Translations under genes and position numbers: made by a program
The notes under the pieces: model-generated
Database searches by the model: none
What the model was told of the DNA's origin: nothing
The model's input: the letters and a program-made list of their open reading frames with translations, nothing else
In this document: in pieces, positions 16,391 to 24,700 of the stretch
Position numbering within the stretch: position 1 is the first letter of the stretch
Layout: each line of letters opens with the position of its first letter
DNA from: CAYSCW01 sp964429795
Lineage (GTDB): Bacteria; Acidobacteriota; Aminicenantia; Aminicenantales; Aminicenantaceae
Direction of reading: 5' to 3'
Length of the DNA: 64,000 nt
Assembly (NCBI GenBank): GCA_964429795.1
Contig: CAYSCW010000007.1
Span: 32,011-96,010, forward strand

Positions 16391-17434
16391 GTGAAGAAGA
16401 CATACCTGAGGGAAAAAGACAAGAACATCCTCAATATCATAGTAGAGAGCTATCTTAAAGGAGGAAAACCCATAAGCTCCGCTTTCATTGCCCAGAGGAG
16501 CAAAACATCTATCTCTCCTTCCACGGTGCGCAACATCATGACTAAATTGGAAGAGCTCGGCTTTCTCCTTCAACCTCATACTTCTGCTGGGCGTGTACCC
16601 ACGGATAAAGGCTTGCGATTCTATGTCAACAGCCTTTTACAGGAAGCTCTTATTCCGGAAAGACAGGTGAGCCTCCCTCCAACAGATTTTTACCTGGAAA
16701 GAGGCGATTTCAATTCCTTACTTTCCCAGGTTTCTAAGATCTTAGCCGAATTTTCAGATAATCTGGGCTTTGTTCTTTCTCCCAGAATTTCAAGGATAAA
16801 TTTTCATCATATTCGATTCATAAAGATATCCGAACAGAAGGTGATGATTATTCTGATCACCACTTCTAACCTGGTCATAACAGAAATCATAGAGACGAGC
16901 ACCTATTTCACTCAAATAGAGCTGGACAGGGCTTCCGAGTATATCAACACCCATTTCAGAGGAAAAAATCTTCTTTTTATCCGCGATTATCTCCTGTATG
17001 AGTTGCCTGATTACAAAATTAAGTATGAGAGTATCATCCACAAATTGTCCACTCTGCTCAAAGCATATATATACCAGGAAGAAAGCGAAAACCGCATATT
17101 CCTGCAAGGAGCTTCAAAACTCCTGGAAAAACCGGAATTCTTTGATATGGAAAAGCTGAAATCCCTTTTTCAGAAATTCGAAGAGAAGGCCAAACTAGCT
17201 AAACTTCTCTCCGATTTCATCAGTCTGGACAAAGTGAAAGTCTTGATCGGATCCGAATTAAACATAGCCGATATCGCCGATTGTTCCTTGGTCCTTTCCC
17301 ATTACGGCTATGACAGCCATGTCCTGGGCTCCTTGGGGATTATCGGTCCAAGGAGAATCCCTTACAGAAAAATCATTCCCTTAGTGGATAGCGTAGCAAG
17401 GAAGCTGAGCCAAGCCATAAGTTTCAGTCAGTAA
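16391..17434 (+). CDS. hrcA: Heat-inducible transcription repressor HrcA
   Basis: A 347-residue repressor of class I heat-shock genes. The N-terminal winged helix-turn-helix is clear (residues about 5-65: ILNIIVESYLKGGKPISS, SPSTVRNIMTKLEELGFL, HTSAGRVPTDKGLRFYV), followed by the GAF-like and C-terminal domains ending IIGPRRIPYRKIIPLVD. GTG start after AGGAGAG. It heads a run with grpE, dnaK and dnaJ, the classical arrangement in which HrcA controls the operon through CIRCE, yet no CIRCE was found upstream, so the operator may have diverged or lie elsewhere. Confidence 0.95.
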   Translation: MKKTYLREKDKNILNIIVESYLKGGKPISSAFIAQRSKTSISPSTVRNIMTKLEELGFLLQPHTSAGRVPTDKGLRFYVNSLLQEALIPERQVSLPPTDFYLERGDFNSLLSQVSKILAEFSDNLGFVLSPRISRINFHHIRFIKISEQKVMIILITTSNLVITEIIETSTYFTQIELDRASEYINTHFRGKNLLFIRDYLLYELPDYKIKYESIIHKLSTLLKAYIYQEESENRIFLQGASKLLEKPEFFDMEKLKSLFQKFEEKAKLAKLLSDFISLDKVKVLIGSELNIADIADCSLVLSHYGYDSHVLGSLGIIGPRRIPYRKIIPLVDSVARKLSQAISFSQ

Positions 17435-17440
17435 GGAGGA

Positions 17441-18043
17441 ATGATGGCAGGTAAAACCAAGAAAAAGGAAGAAAAGCACGAGGAAGTAGAGATAGAATAT
17501 ATCACAGATGAAAAGAAGAAATCCGAAGCTGAAGAGGATGAGCTCAAGGCACTCCAAAATAAGCTGAAAAAGAGAGAAGCAGAAAACAAGAATATCAAGA
17601 ATGAAATGGAAAAGCTTAAGGATAATCTACTCAGGCAATTGGCTGAGAAAGAAAATCTGAGAAAGAGATTAGAGAGGGAGAAGAATGATTACTATGATTA
17701 TGCTCTTAGCGAATTCCTGAAAGAGCTTCTGGCGGTTTTAGATAACTTTGAAAGAGCTCTGGAGAGCGAAAATGAGGTGAATGGAAAGAGCTTTCGTGAA
17801 GGAGTGAAGATGATCCACAAACAGTATCGAGATCTCTTGATGAAGCAAGGAGTGAAACCCATCGAAATCAAGGAAAATAAATTCGATCCTCATCTCCATC
17901 AAGCCTTCATTATCGAGGAATCCGAGGAGGTAGAAGAACCAGTGGTGAGTGAGGAGCTACAGAGAGGATACATGCTCCACAGCCGACTTCTTCGTCCCTC
18001 TCTGGTCAAAGTCATCGTTCCCAAAAAGGGCAAGTCAACATGA
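17441..18043 (+). CDS. grpE: Nucleotide exchange factor GrpE
   Basis: A 200-residue DnaK cofactor that releases ADP. A charged N-terminal extension and long coiled coil (residues about 15-85, rich in K/E) precede the family core: LLAVLDNFERALES, FREGVKMIHKQYRDLL, GVKPIEIKENKFDPHLHQA and the beta-domain end GYMLHSRLLRPSLVKV. Two ATGs (17441 and 17444) follow GGAGGA closely; the second has slightly better spacing. The stop overlaps the dnaK start as ATGA, implying translational coupling. Confidence 0.95.
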   Translation: MMAGKTKKKEEKHEEVEIEYITDEKKKSEAEEDELKALQNKLKKREAENKNIKNEMEKLKDNLLRQLAEKENLRKRLEREKNDYYDYALSEFLKELLAVLDNFERALESENEVNGKSFREGVKMIHKQYRDLLMKQGVKPIEIKENKFDPHLHQAFIIEESEEVEEPVVSEELQRGYMLHSRLLRPSLVKVIVPKKGKST

Positions 18044-19617
18044 GTCAAGTTATTGGTATTGACCTGGGGACAACCTATTCCTGCATAGCTTACTTGGAAG
18101 GAAATACACCCAAAGTCATCCCCAATCTCGAAGGTCAATCTGTTACTCCTTCTGTGGTGAGCTTTACCACTTCAGGAGAGAAGCTGGTCGGAAATCTGGC
18201 TCTCAGACAGGCCATAACCAATCCCGAAAAAACCATATTTGCCATAAAAAGGTTCATGGGGAAGAAGTATGATTCTGAAGGTATAAGAGGAATGATAAGT
18301 AAAATTCCTTATAAATTGACTGAAGCCTCCAACGGGGACATCATGGTGTCGGTCGACTCCAGGATTATCAGTCCCCAGGAAATTTCCTCCATGATCTTGT
18401 CCTATTTGAAGAGATGTGCCGAAGATTACCTCGGGGAGGAGGTGATAGATTGTATCATTACGGTCCCAGCTCATTTTGACGACCATCAGAGACAGGCGAC
18501 CAAGGATGCAGCCCATATTGCCGGTTTGAATGTTCTTCGTGTGCTGAATGAGCCCACCTCGGCCAGCATTGCCTATGGCTTTGACATTAAACATGAAGCT
18601 ACCATAGCTGTCTATGATATGGGCGGCGGGACGTACGATATCACTTTAATGGAGATCAATGAGGGAATTTTTAATGTGTTAGCTACTAACGGAAGTTCTG
18701 TTCTGGGTGGCGAAGATTTTGACAGACGCATCTTGGAGTGGCTGATTGAGGATTTTAAGAAGGAAAATGATATCGATCTCAGTGAGGACAAGTTTGCCCT
18801 CCAAAGAATAAAGGAAGCGGCCGAAAAAGCAAAGAGAGAACTTTCTTTCACTCTTCAGAGCGAGATCCATCTTCCCTTCATTTCTTCAGATAAGGCTGTT
18901 TCCAAACACATCAAGAAGACTCTCACCAGAGCAAAGCTGGAAGAATTGACCCATGATCTTGTGGATAAAACCTTCCCTCCCATCGAGGAGGCTCTCCAGA
19001 ACAGCAAGCTCGACCTGGCTGCCATCGATGAAATCATCCTGGTCGGGGGACAAACTCGTATGCCACTGATAAAAAAGAAGATAAGCGAATTTTTCGGAAA
19101 AGAACCTGTCCATAACATCAACCCAGAGGAGATTGTTGCCATCGGAGCAGCGATCCAGTCAGGAATTTTGAAAGGCATGACAAAAGAACTGGTCGTTCTT
19201 CTTGATGTCACTCCCATCTCTTTAGGGATTGAAACGGAGAACGACACTTTTGTCAAACTCATCGAGAAAAATACGACTATTCCTTCCAAAAAGACCATGG
19301 CATTCACCACTGTGGAAGACGATCAACGGCGAGTGAAGATCCATGTTCTTCAGGGAGAAAGCGAGGTAGCTTCTCAGAATAAATCCTTGGCCAAGTTCGA
19401 TCTAGTGGGAATAGAACCTGCTCTAGCCGGTGTTCCCCAGATTGATGTGACCTTTGCTATCGATGCCGATGGGCTGGTCAGGGTATCTGCCAGAGATGTG
19501 GCGACAGGCAGGGAACAGAGGATCGAAGTCAGGCCTTCTTCTGGACTCACCAAGGAAGAAATCGATGATATCATCGTGAGGACTCGAGGAGAGAATTCAT
19601 CGTTAAGAGAGAAATGA
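18040..19617 (+). CDS. dnaK: DnaK-type Hsp70 chaperone lacking the C-terminal lid
   Basis: This is a 525-residue Hsp70, against about 610-640 for typical DnaK. The ATPase domain is complete: GIDLGTTYSCIAYLEG, VYDMGGGTYDITL, ILVGGQTRMP. The interdomain linker VVLLDVTPISLGIE is present, and the substrate-binding beta-sandwich runs to about residue 500 (VRVSARDVATGREQRIEV). The chain stops after SSGLTKEEIDDIIVRTRG, within what is helix A/B of the lid, so the helical lid and disordered tail are missing. The stop overlaps dnaJ's start (ATGA), so this is not an obvious frameshift at the end. It may be a natural short Hsp70, comparable in size to HscC. Confidence 0.9.
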   Translation: MSQVIGIDLGTTYSCIAYLEGNTPKVIPNLEGQSVTPSVVSFTTSGEKLVGNLALRQAITNPEKTIFAIKRFMGKKYDSEGIRGMISKIPYKLTEASNGDIMVSVDSRIISPQEISSMILSYLKRCAEDYLGEEVIDCIITVPAHFDDHQRQATKDAAHIAGLNVLRVLNEPTSASIAYGFDIKHEATIAVYDMGGGTYDITLMEINEGIFNVLATNGSSVLGGEDFDRRILEWLIEDFKKENDIDLSEDKFALQRIKEAAEKAKRELSFTLQSEIHLPFISSDKAVSKHIKKTLTRAKLEELTHDLVDKTFPPIEEALQNSKLDLAAIDEIILVGGQTRMPLIKKKISEFFGKEPVHNINPEEIVAIGAAIQSGILKGMTKELVVLLDVTPISLGIETENDTFVKLIEKNTTIPSKKTMAFTTVEDDQRRVKIHVLQGESEVASQNKSLAKFDLVGIEPALAGVPQIDVTFAIDADGLVRVSARDVATGREQRIEVRPSSGLTKEEIDDIIVRTRGENSSLREK

Positions 19618-20738
19618 ACAAAAGAGACTATTATGAAATACTCGATATCCCGCGGAATGCCTCTTCTGAGGAGATAAAAAAAGCCTATCGCAGGATGGCT
19701 CTCCAGTATCATCCTGACAGGAATCCAGGCAATAAAGATGCCGAAGAACAGTTCAAGGAGGCAGCCGAAGCCTACAGTGTTCTGATTGACCCTGAAAAGA
19801 GATTGGTTTATGACCGCTTCGGCCATGAAGGGATGCGGGGAGAGGGATTTTCCGGATTCGATTCTTCTCTATTCGAAGATTTCGAGGATATCCTGGGAAA
19901 CTTTTTCGGCTTTGGATTCGGAAACATCTTTGGAACAGGCACTCGAAAAAGAACCCATGTCCCCAAAAGGGGGAGAGACCTAGCCCTCGAACTTGAAGTC
20001 ACCCTGGAAGAAGCGGCTTTTGGGGCGGAGAAAGGGATCAAGCTCAACCGAATAGAATTTTGTCCCACCTGCCATGGGTCGAGATTGCGTCCAGGAACAC
20101 AAAAATCTGTCTGTCAGAATTGTCAGGGCAGAGGACAAGTTCGCTACCAGCAGGGATTTTTTACTGTTTCCCGAACCTGTTCAAGCTGTGGAGGCACGGG
20201 AGAAGTCATCACAACTCCATGCGATGATTGCGGGGGTGCCGGAAAGGTAAAAAAGAGAAAAAACGTACAGATAAAAATCCCCGCGGGAGTGGATGAAGGA
20301 ATTAGACTCAGATTAGCAGGAGAAGGAGAAGCGGGAGATCCCGGAGCAGGACGAGGAAACCTTTATGTGATCATTCGTTTGAAAAAGCATAAGTTTTTTC
20401 ATAGAGAAAGAGACAACCTCTACTGTGAAGTTCCTATCTCTTTTGCCCAAGCTGCCTTGGGAACAACCATTGAGATACCCACTTTGGAGAAGAATGAACT
20501 TCTCCAGATACCACCTGGAACTCAATCGGGTACAGTCCTTAAAATAAGAGGAAAAGGGGTAAAAGGATTGGATAGCCATAAGAACGGAGATTTATTTGTG
20601 AAAGTGAATGTCAAAACCCCTGAGCACTTGACTAAGGAGCAGAAGGAACTTCTGCGGAAATTTGCACAGCTAAGAGGCGAGAGTGCTGACACCATAGACA
20701 AAAACATCATCAGTAAAGTCAAAAACCTCTTTAACTAG
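19614..20738 (+). CDS. dnaJ: Chaperone DnaJ (type I Hsp40)
   Basis: This 374-residue co-chaperone stimulates DnaK ATPase and delivers substrates. A J-domain with YHPDRNPG (HPD motif, about residues 31-38) leads into a Gly/Phe-rich linker (GFSGFDSSLFEDF...FGFGFGNIFG). Four zinc-finger repeats follow: CPTCHGSR, CQNCQGRGQV, CSSCGGTGEV and CDDCGGAGKV; the first deviates after CxxCxG. Then come two C-terminal beta-domains and the dimerisation end. It is translationally coupled to dnaK and followed by rsmE after 8 bases. Confidence 0.96.
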   Translation: MNKRDYYEILDIPRNASSEEIKKAYRRMALQYHPDRNPGNKDAEEQFKEAAEAYSVLIDPEKRLVYDRFGHEGMRGEGFSGFDSSLFEDFEDILGNFFGFGFGNIFGTGTRKRTHVPKRGRDLALELEVTLEEAAFGAEKGIKLNRIEFCPTCHGSRLRPGTQKSVCQNCQGRGQVRYQQGFFTVSRTCSSCGGTGEVITTPCDDCGGAGKVKKRKNVQIKIPAGVDEGIRLRLAGEGEAGDPGAGRGNLYVIIRLKKHKFFHRERDNLYCEVPISFAQAALGTTIEIPTLEKNELLQIPPGTQSGTVLKIRGKGVKGLDSHKNGDLFVKVNVKTPEHLTKEQKELLRKFAQLRGESADTIDKNIISKVKNLFN

Positions 20739-20746
20739 AGAAGAAC

Positions 20747-21481
20747 TTGACCTCTAACCGATTTTTTATCGAGAAACCAGAGATCGATTCTTCCTGTATT
20801 TTCCTTTCCGGAGACGAACACCATCACTTGAGCCATGTGGTCAGGATTAAGACTCAGGAGAAAGTCTGGCTCTTCGATGAACAAGGAACAAGCTATCTGG
20901 CTCGAGTAGAGGAAATAGGGCGCGAGAAAACTCGGCTTCTCATCCTGAAAAAGGTGACCCAAGAAAGACGCCGATTGAACATCGCTTTAGGCCAAGCTCT
21001 TTTGCGATCGAAGAAAATGGAATTCATTATCCAGAAGACGACAGAATGGGGAATTGCCCGTTTTATCCCAGTGGTGACCCAACGATCATTGATCAAAACC
21101 CAGACAAGGAGCGACAAGAGAATAGAAAGGTGGCAGAGAATAGCAAGGGAAGCCTCCAAGCAGAGCGGGCAAGTTTTTTCCCCTTCTATAGAGGCTCCTG
21201 TTCCTCTGATTCCATTTCTCAAGGAGAGAAAAGAGAAGATAAGGCTGCTGTTGAGCGAAAACCAGGGAAAAGCTCTTAAAAACATCCTCATTCAATATCA
21301 AGAGAACGTACCCTCATCTGTGCTCATATTGGTTGGTCCTGAAGGGGGCTGGAGCGATGAGGAGGAGCAGGATATTTTGAGTCATGGTTACGAGGCTGTC
21401 ACTCTCGGAAAACAGATATTGAGGGCAGAGACTGCCGCCCTGTCCAGTGTGGCCTTGATTTCTCATTTTTGGAATAGGTGA
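20747..21481 (+). CDS. rsmE: 16S rRNA m3U1498 methyltransferase
   Basis: A 244-residue SPOUT-class methyltransferase acting on the 30S subunit. The N-terminal PUA-like part reads IFLSGDEHHHLSHVVR. The SAM-binding knot is visible at the C-terminus: LVGPEGGWSDEE, TLGKQILRAETAALSSVALI. TTG at 20747 is the likely start, after AGAGAAGA. The rsmE gene often follows dnaJ or prmA, so the position in the heat-shock operon is conventional. The kinase gene begins 1 base after its stop. Confidence 0.94.
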   Translation: MTSNRFFIEKPEIDSSCIFLSGDEHHHLSHVVRIKTQEKVWLFDEQGTSYLARVEEIGREKTRLLILKKVTQERRRLNIALGQALLRSKKMEFIIQKTTEWGIARFIPVVTQRSLIKTQTRSDKRIERWQRIAREASKQSGQVFSPSIEAPVPLIPFLKERKEKIRLLLSENQGKALKNILIQYQENVPSSVLILVGPEGGWSDEEEQDILSHGYEAVTLGKQILRAETAALSSVALISHFWNR

Positions 21482-21482
21482 A

Positions 21483-22421
21483 ATGTTTCTCCAGGGACAG
21501 AAAGTCGGTAAATATGAAATTCTGCGTTCTTTGGGGAGCGGTGGCTTTGGTTCGGTCTTTCTGGCTAAGGACACATGGTTGAACATCAAAGTGGCCATCA
21601 AAGTCCCCCATAAACAGAGTCTGGAACTTTTTAAACTCCTCAAGGAACCCAGACTGCAGGCAGCCTTGAATCATTCCAATATCGTACGGATGATCACCGC
21701 AGAAAAGCAGAATAAGGTTTTTTTCATGGTCATGGAATACATCAAAGGGAAAACACTGGAGAAAATCCTGGATAGAGAAAAAATCCTGGATCTGGGGAAG
21801 GCCATAGACTACATCACCCAAATTTCCTATGGCATAGCCCATGCCCATAACAATAAAATAATCCACAGAGATCTCAGACCATCCAATATCATTGTCTCAG
21901 AGGAAGGGACAGCAAAAATCACAGATTTTGGAACATCAGTCTGGCTCAGTAATGTTCCCTATGCCTCAACAAGGATCGGTTCGCCTCCTTACATGGCCCC
22001 TGAACAGTTTTTAGGAAAGGCCACTTTTTGTTCGGATATCTACTCCATCGGTTGCATATTTTATGAGATGCTTATCGGCCATCCTCCCATCATTGATCCC
22101 GATCCATTTAAGATCATGGAGAGAGCTCAGGATGGAAAGATCACACCTCCTCGTTTAAAGAAAAACACAATCCCCAGAAAAATCAATGAAATCATCATGA
22201 GATGTCTTTCTGCTGATGTGGAGAACAGGTATCAGAGGACAACGGAAATCATAAGAGAACTTTCTGCTTTCAAGGGACACGACGCCAGAAAATCGGAAAT
22301 CGAGGATATCATGCGACGAATCAAGGCAAGGGAACGGAGTGTGACTCCTCTCTGTTGGAATTGCCGGAGACCATTACCCTATAAGGCTAAAAATTGTCCT
22401 CATTGTGGAGAGAGAGTGTAA
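21483..22421 (+). CDS. Hanks-type Ser/Thr protein kinase with C-terminal zinc ribbon
   Basis: A 312-residue soluble kinase without a membrane segment. Subdomains are visible: glycine loop GSGGFGSVF (residues 18-26), ATP lysine K40 in VAIK, catalytic loop HRDLRPSN (128-135), DFG at 148-150, and SPPYMAPEQF. R132 replaces the more common lysine of HRDLKxxN, a change also seen in tyrosine kinases. After the C-lobe a short tail holds CWNC and CPHC (291-309), a zinc-ribbon pair. It is one base downstream of rsmE and so probably belongs to the chaperone operon. No phosphatase or FHA partner is near; targets unknown. Confidence 0.9.
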   Translation: MFLQGQKVGKYEILRSLGSGGFGSVFLAKDTWLNIKVAIKVPHKQSLELFKLLKEPRLQAALNHSNIVRMITAEKQNKVFFMVMEYIKGKTLEKILDREKILDLGKAIDYITQISYGIAHAHNNKIIHRDLRPSNIIVSEEGTAKITDFGTSVWLSNVPYASTRIGSPPYMAPEQFLGKATFCSDIYSIGCIFYEMLIGHPPIIDPDPFKIMERAQDGKITPPRLKKNTIPRKINEIIMRCLSADVENRYQRTTEIIRELSAFKGHDARKSEIEDIMRRIKARERSVTPLCWNCRRPLPYKAKNCPHCGERV

Positions 22422-22448
22422 TGATGCTTACTGGGGTGTGGAGTGAGT

Positions 22449-22477
22449 TTGACTTGACCGGGTAATTAAGATAAGAT
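22449..22477 (+). promoter_or_regulatory. Possible ilvE promoter
   Basis: TTGACT at 22449-22454, a 17-base spacer and TAAGAT at 22472-22477 (four of six -10 positions), leaving a leader of about 75 bases to the ATG at 22557. No leader peptide or attenuator was recognised. Confidence 0.4.
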
Positions 22478-22556
22478 GATTGGCTCATTTCTCTCAAACA
22501 TCAATCGTCTAATTACAATCGTATGTTTTTTAATATCTTATCATCAGGAGTTATGA

Positions 22557-23480
22557 ATGAGTCCTTTTAACGAGAATGGAAAAGTTTGGATGAATGGAAA
22601 ATTGGTTCCTTGGAAGGACGCCCGCATTCATATCGCTTCCCATGTCATTCATTACGGAACTTCTCTATTTGAGGGATTCAGAACCTACTCCACTCCTCAA
22701 GGATCTGTTATTTTCCGCCTTCAATCTCACACGCAAAGGCTTTACAATTCCTGCAAAATGTACCGGATGGATATTCCTTATACCCAGACCCAATTTAATC
22801 AGGCTGTGGTTGAGACCATAAAGGCCAACAAACTCAAGTCTTGCTATGTCAGGCCTATCGTCTATCGCGGTTACGGGAGTCTGGGCGTGGATCCCTTTCC
22901 AAATGCTGTGGATTGTGCTATCCTAGTTTGGGAATGGGGGAAATACTTGGGAGAGGATGCCTTGGAGAATGGAGTAGATGTACGGGTGTCTTCCTGGCAG
23001 AGAATGGCTCCCAACACATTCCCTGCCCTGGCTAAATCCGGGGCGAATTACATGAATTCACAACTGATAAAGATGGAAGCCCTTCTGGATGGGTATGCGG
23101 AGGGGATCGCTCTCAATGTTAGAGGGCATATCAGCGAAGGAAGCGGAGAGAACGTTTTTGTGGTAATCGACGGCATCCTCCATACACCGCCACTGTCCTC
23201 CTCGATTTTGCCAGGAATCACCCGGGATACTGTCATCACTTTAACCAAAGAACTGGGCATTCATTTCGTCGAAGATACCATTCCCAGAGAGATGCTCTAC
23301 ATCGCGGATGAGGTCTTCTTTACAGGATCTGCAGCCGAGATCACACCCATTCGCTCCATCGATAAAATTATTATAGGGGAAGGTAAGAGAGGCCCTATCA
23401 CCAAGAAACTTCAGGATGAGTTTTTTGCCTATATCGATGGAGAAAGAGAGGATAGGCATAATTGGCTTACTTATATCTAA
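22557..23480 (+). CDS. ilvE: Branched-chain amino acid aminotransferase
   Basis: This 307-residue fold-type IV PLP enzyme transfers amino groups between Leu/Ile/Val and 2-oxoglutarate. Recognisable parts are GTSLFEGFRTY, RLQSHTQRLYNS, YVRPIVYRGYGSLG, the PLP lysine in ALAKSGANYMNS, GHISEGSGENVFVV, LPGITRDTV and FFTGSAAEITPI. ATG at 22553 hits a stop after five codons, so 22557 is used, after CAGGAG. It is a monocistronic-looking gene with its own promoter. It could run in the degradative direction, given the peptidases in this window. Confidence 0.94.
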   Translation: MSPFNENGKVWMNGKLVPWKDARIHIASHVIHYGTSLFEGFRTYSTPQGSVIFRLQSHTQRLYNSCKMYRMDIPYTQTQFNQAVVETIKANKLKSCYVRPIVYRGYGSLGVDPFPNAVDCAILVWEWGKYLGEDALENGVDVRVSSWQRMAPNTFPALAKSGANYMNSQLIKMEALLDGYAEGIALNVRGHISEGSGENVFVVIDGILHTPPLSSSILPGITRDTVITLTKELGIHFVEDTIPREMLYIADEVFFTGSAAEITPIRSIDKIIIGEGKRGPITKKLQDEFFAYIDGEREDRHNWLTYI

Positions 23481-23495
23481 ATTTAAGGGGGAATC

Positions 23496-24692
23496 ATGGA
23501 CATTGATGAACTTTTGAAAGTAGCCATTGAGAGGGATGCTTCTGACCTCCATTTGAAGGCTGGGAATCATCCAACGGTCCGTATTCATGGACATTTAAAG
23601 CCGCTAACCAATTTTCCCAAACTGACTCCCAGGGATACTTACGAACTCTCAGATCAGATCACCAATGATTATCAAAAGGAAAGACTCAAGAATGATCTGG
23701 ATTTGGATCTGGCATATAGTCTTCCCGGGTTTGGTCGATTCAGAGGTAGCATTTATCATCAAAGAGGCACGGTCTCCATCGTGCTGAGGATTATTCCTAT
23801 GGAGGTCAAAACCATAAAAGAATTGAATCTGCCCGAAGTTTTGGAGAGGATCTCTCTCGAACAAAGGGGATTGGTTCTGGTCACAGGGACTACCGGCTCC
23901 GGAAAAACCACGAGCTTGGCCGCCATGATCGACTATATCAACTCTCATCGGAAAGAAAATATCATCACAATCGAGGATCCGATCGAATACCTCCATCGGG
24001 ACAAAGAAAGTACCATCAGTCAGCGGGAGGTCGGAGTGGATGTGATGGATTTTGCGAGGGGGCTGCGGGCCGCATTGCGCGAAGATCCGGATGTCATTCT
24101 GGTGGGTGAAATGCGGGATTTGGACACCATCTCGACAGCCCTCCTGGCAGCAGAAACAGGGCACCTGGTCATGAGTACCGTTCATACCCTTGATGCGCCG
24201 GAGACCATCAACAGGATCATTTCTGTTTTTCCTCCCCATCACCAAAGACAGATCAGGTTTCAGCTGGCCAGCATCCTCAAAGCTATTGTATCCATGAGAC
24301 TTATCCCTATCAAAGATCTATCGGGTCGGGTACCAGCTGTGGAGGTCATGATTAACACTTCTTATATCCAGGAGTGTATCCAGGAAAGAGAAAAGACCGT
24401 CCTCATAAGGGATGCCGTTGCCGCTGGAATCTCTCAGTACGGGATGCAGACATTTGATCAATCCGTATACATGCTTTACCAAGAAGGGCTCATCTCTTAT
24501 GAGCAGGGATTGAGATACTCATCCAGCCCTGATAATTTCAAGTTGCGAGTCATGGGGATTCGTGCTGCCTCGGATCTGGCTCTAGAAGAAATGGAAAAGG
24601 AAATGGCTCAAATTGACCGAGAACGCAGAAAAAGACCCGAAGTAAGAGAAGAAGGAGAAGAGGAAGAGCCCGGGAAAAAGGAAGAGAAATAG
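23496..24692 (+). CDS. pilT: Type IV pilus retraction ATPase PilT
   Basis: This 398-residue secretion-superfamily ATPase drives pilus retraction (twitching). The N-terminal PAS-like domain carries DASDLHLKAGNHPTVRIHG, with Walker A GTTGSGKT (131-138), the Asp box EDPIEYLH, Walker B VILVGEMRDL and the His box HLVMSTVHTLDA. Near the end AIRAASD-like VMGIRAASDLALEEM is shared with PilT, and the C-terminal 25 residues are a highly charged K/E/R tail. No pilus structural genes are beside it. It is 8 bases upstream of alaS, so the two are probably co-transcribed. Confidence 0.93.
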   Translation: MDIDELLKVAIERDASDLHLKAGNHPTVRIHGHLKPLTNFPKLTPRDTYELSDQITNDYQKERLKNDLDLDLAYSLPGFGRFRGSIYHQRGTVSIVLRIIPMEVKTIKELNLPEVLERISLEQRGLVLVTGTTGSGKTTSLAAMIDYINSHRKENIITIEDPIEYLHRDKESTISQREVGVDVMDFARGLRAALREDPDVILVGEMRDLDTISTALLAAETGHLVMSTVHTLDAPETINRIISVFPPHHQRQIRFQLASILKAIVSMRLIPIKDLSGRVPAVEVMINTSYIQECIQEREKTVLIRDAVAAGISQYGMQTFDQSVYMLYQEGLISYEQGLRYSSSPDNFKLRVMGIRAASDLALEEMEKEMAQIDRERRKRPEVREEGEEEEPGKKEEK

Positions 24693-24700
24693 AGCCGTAA

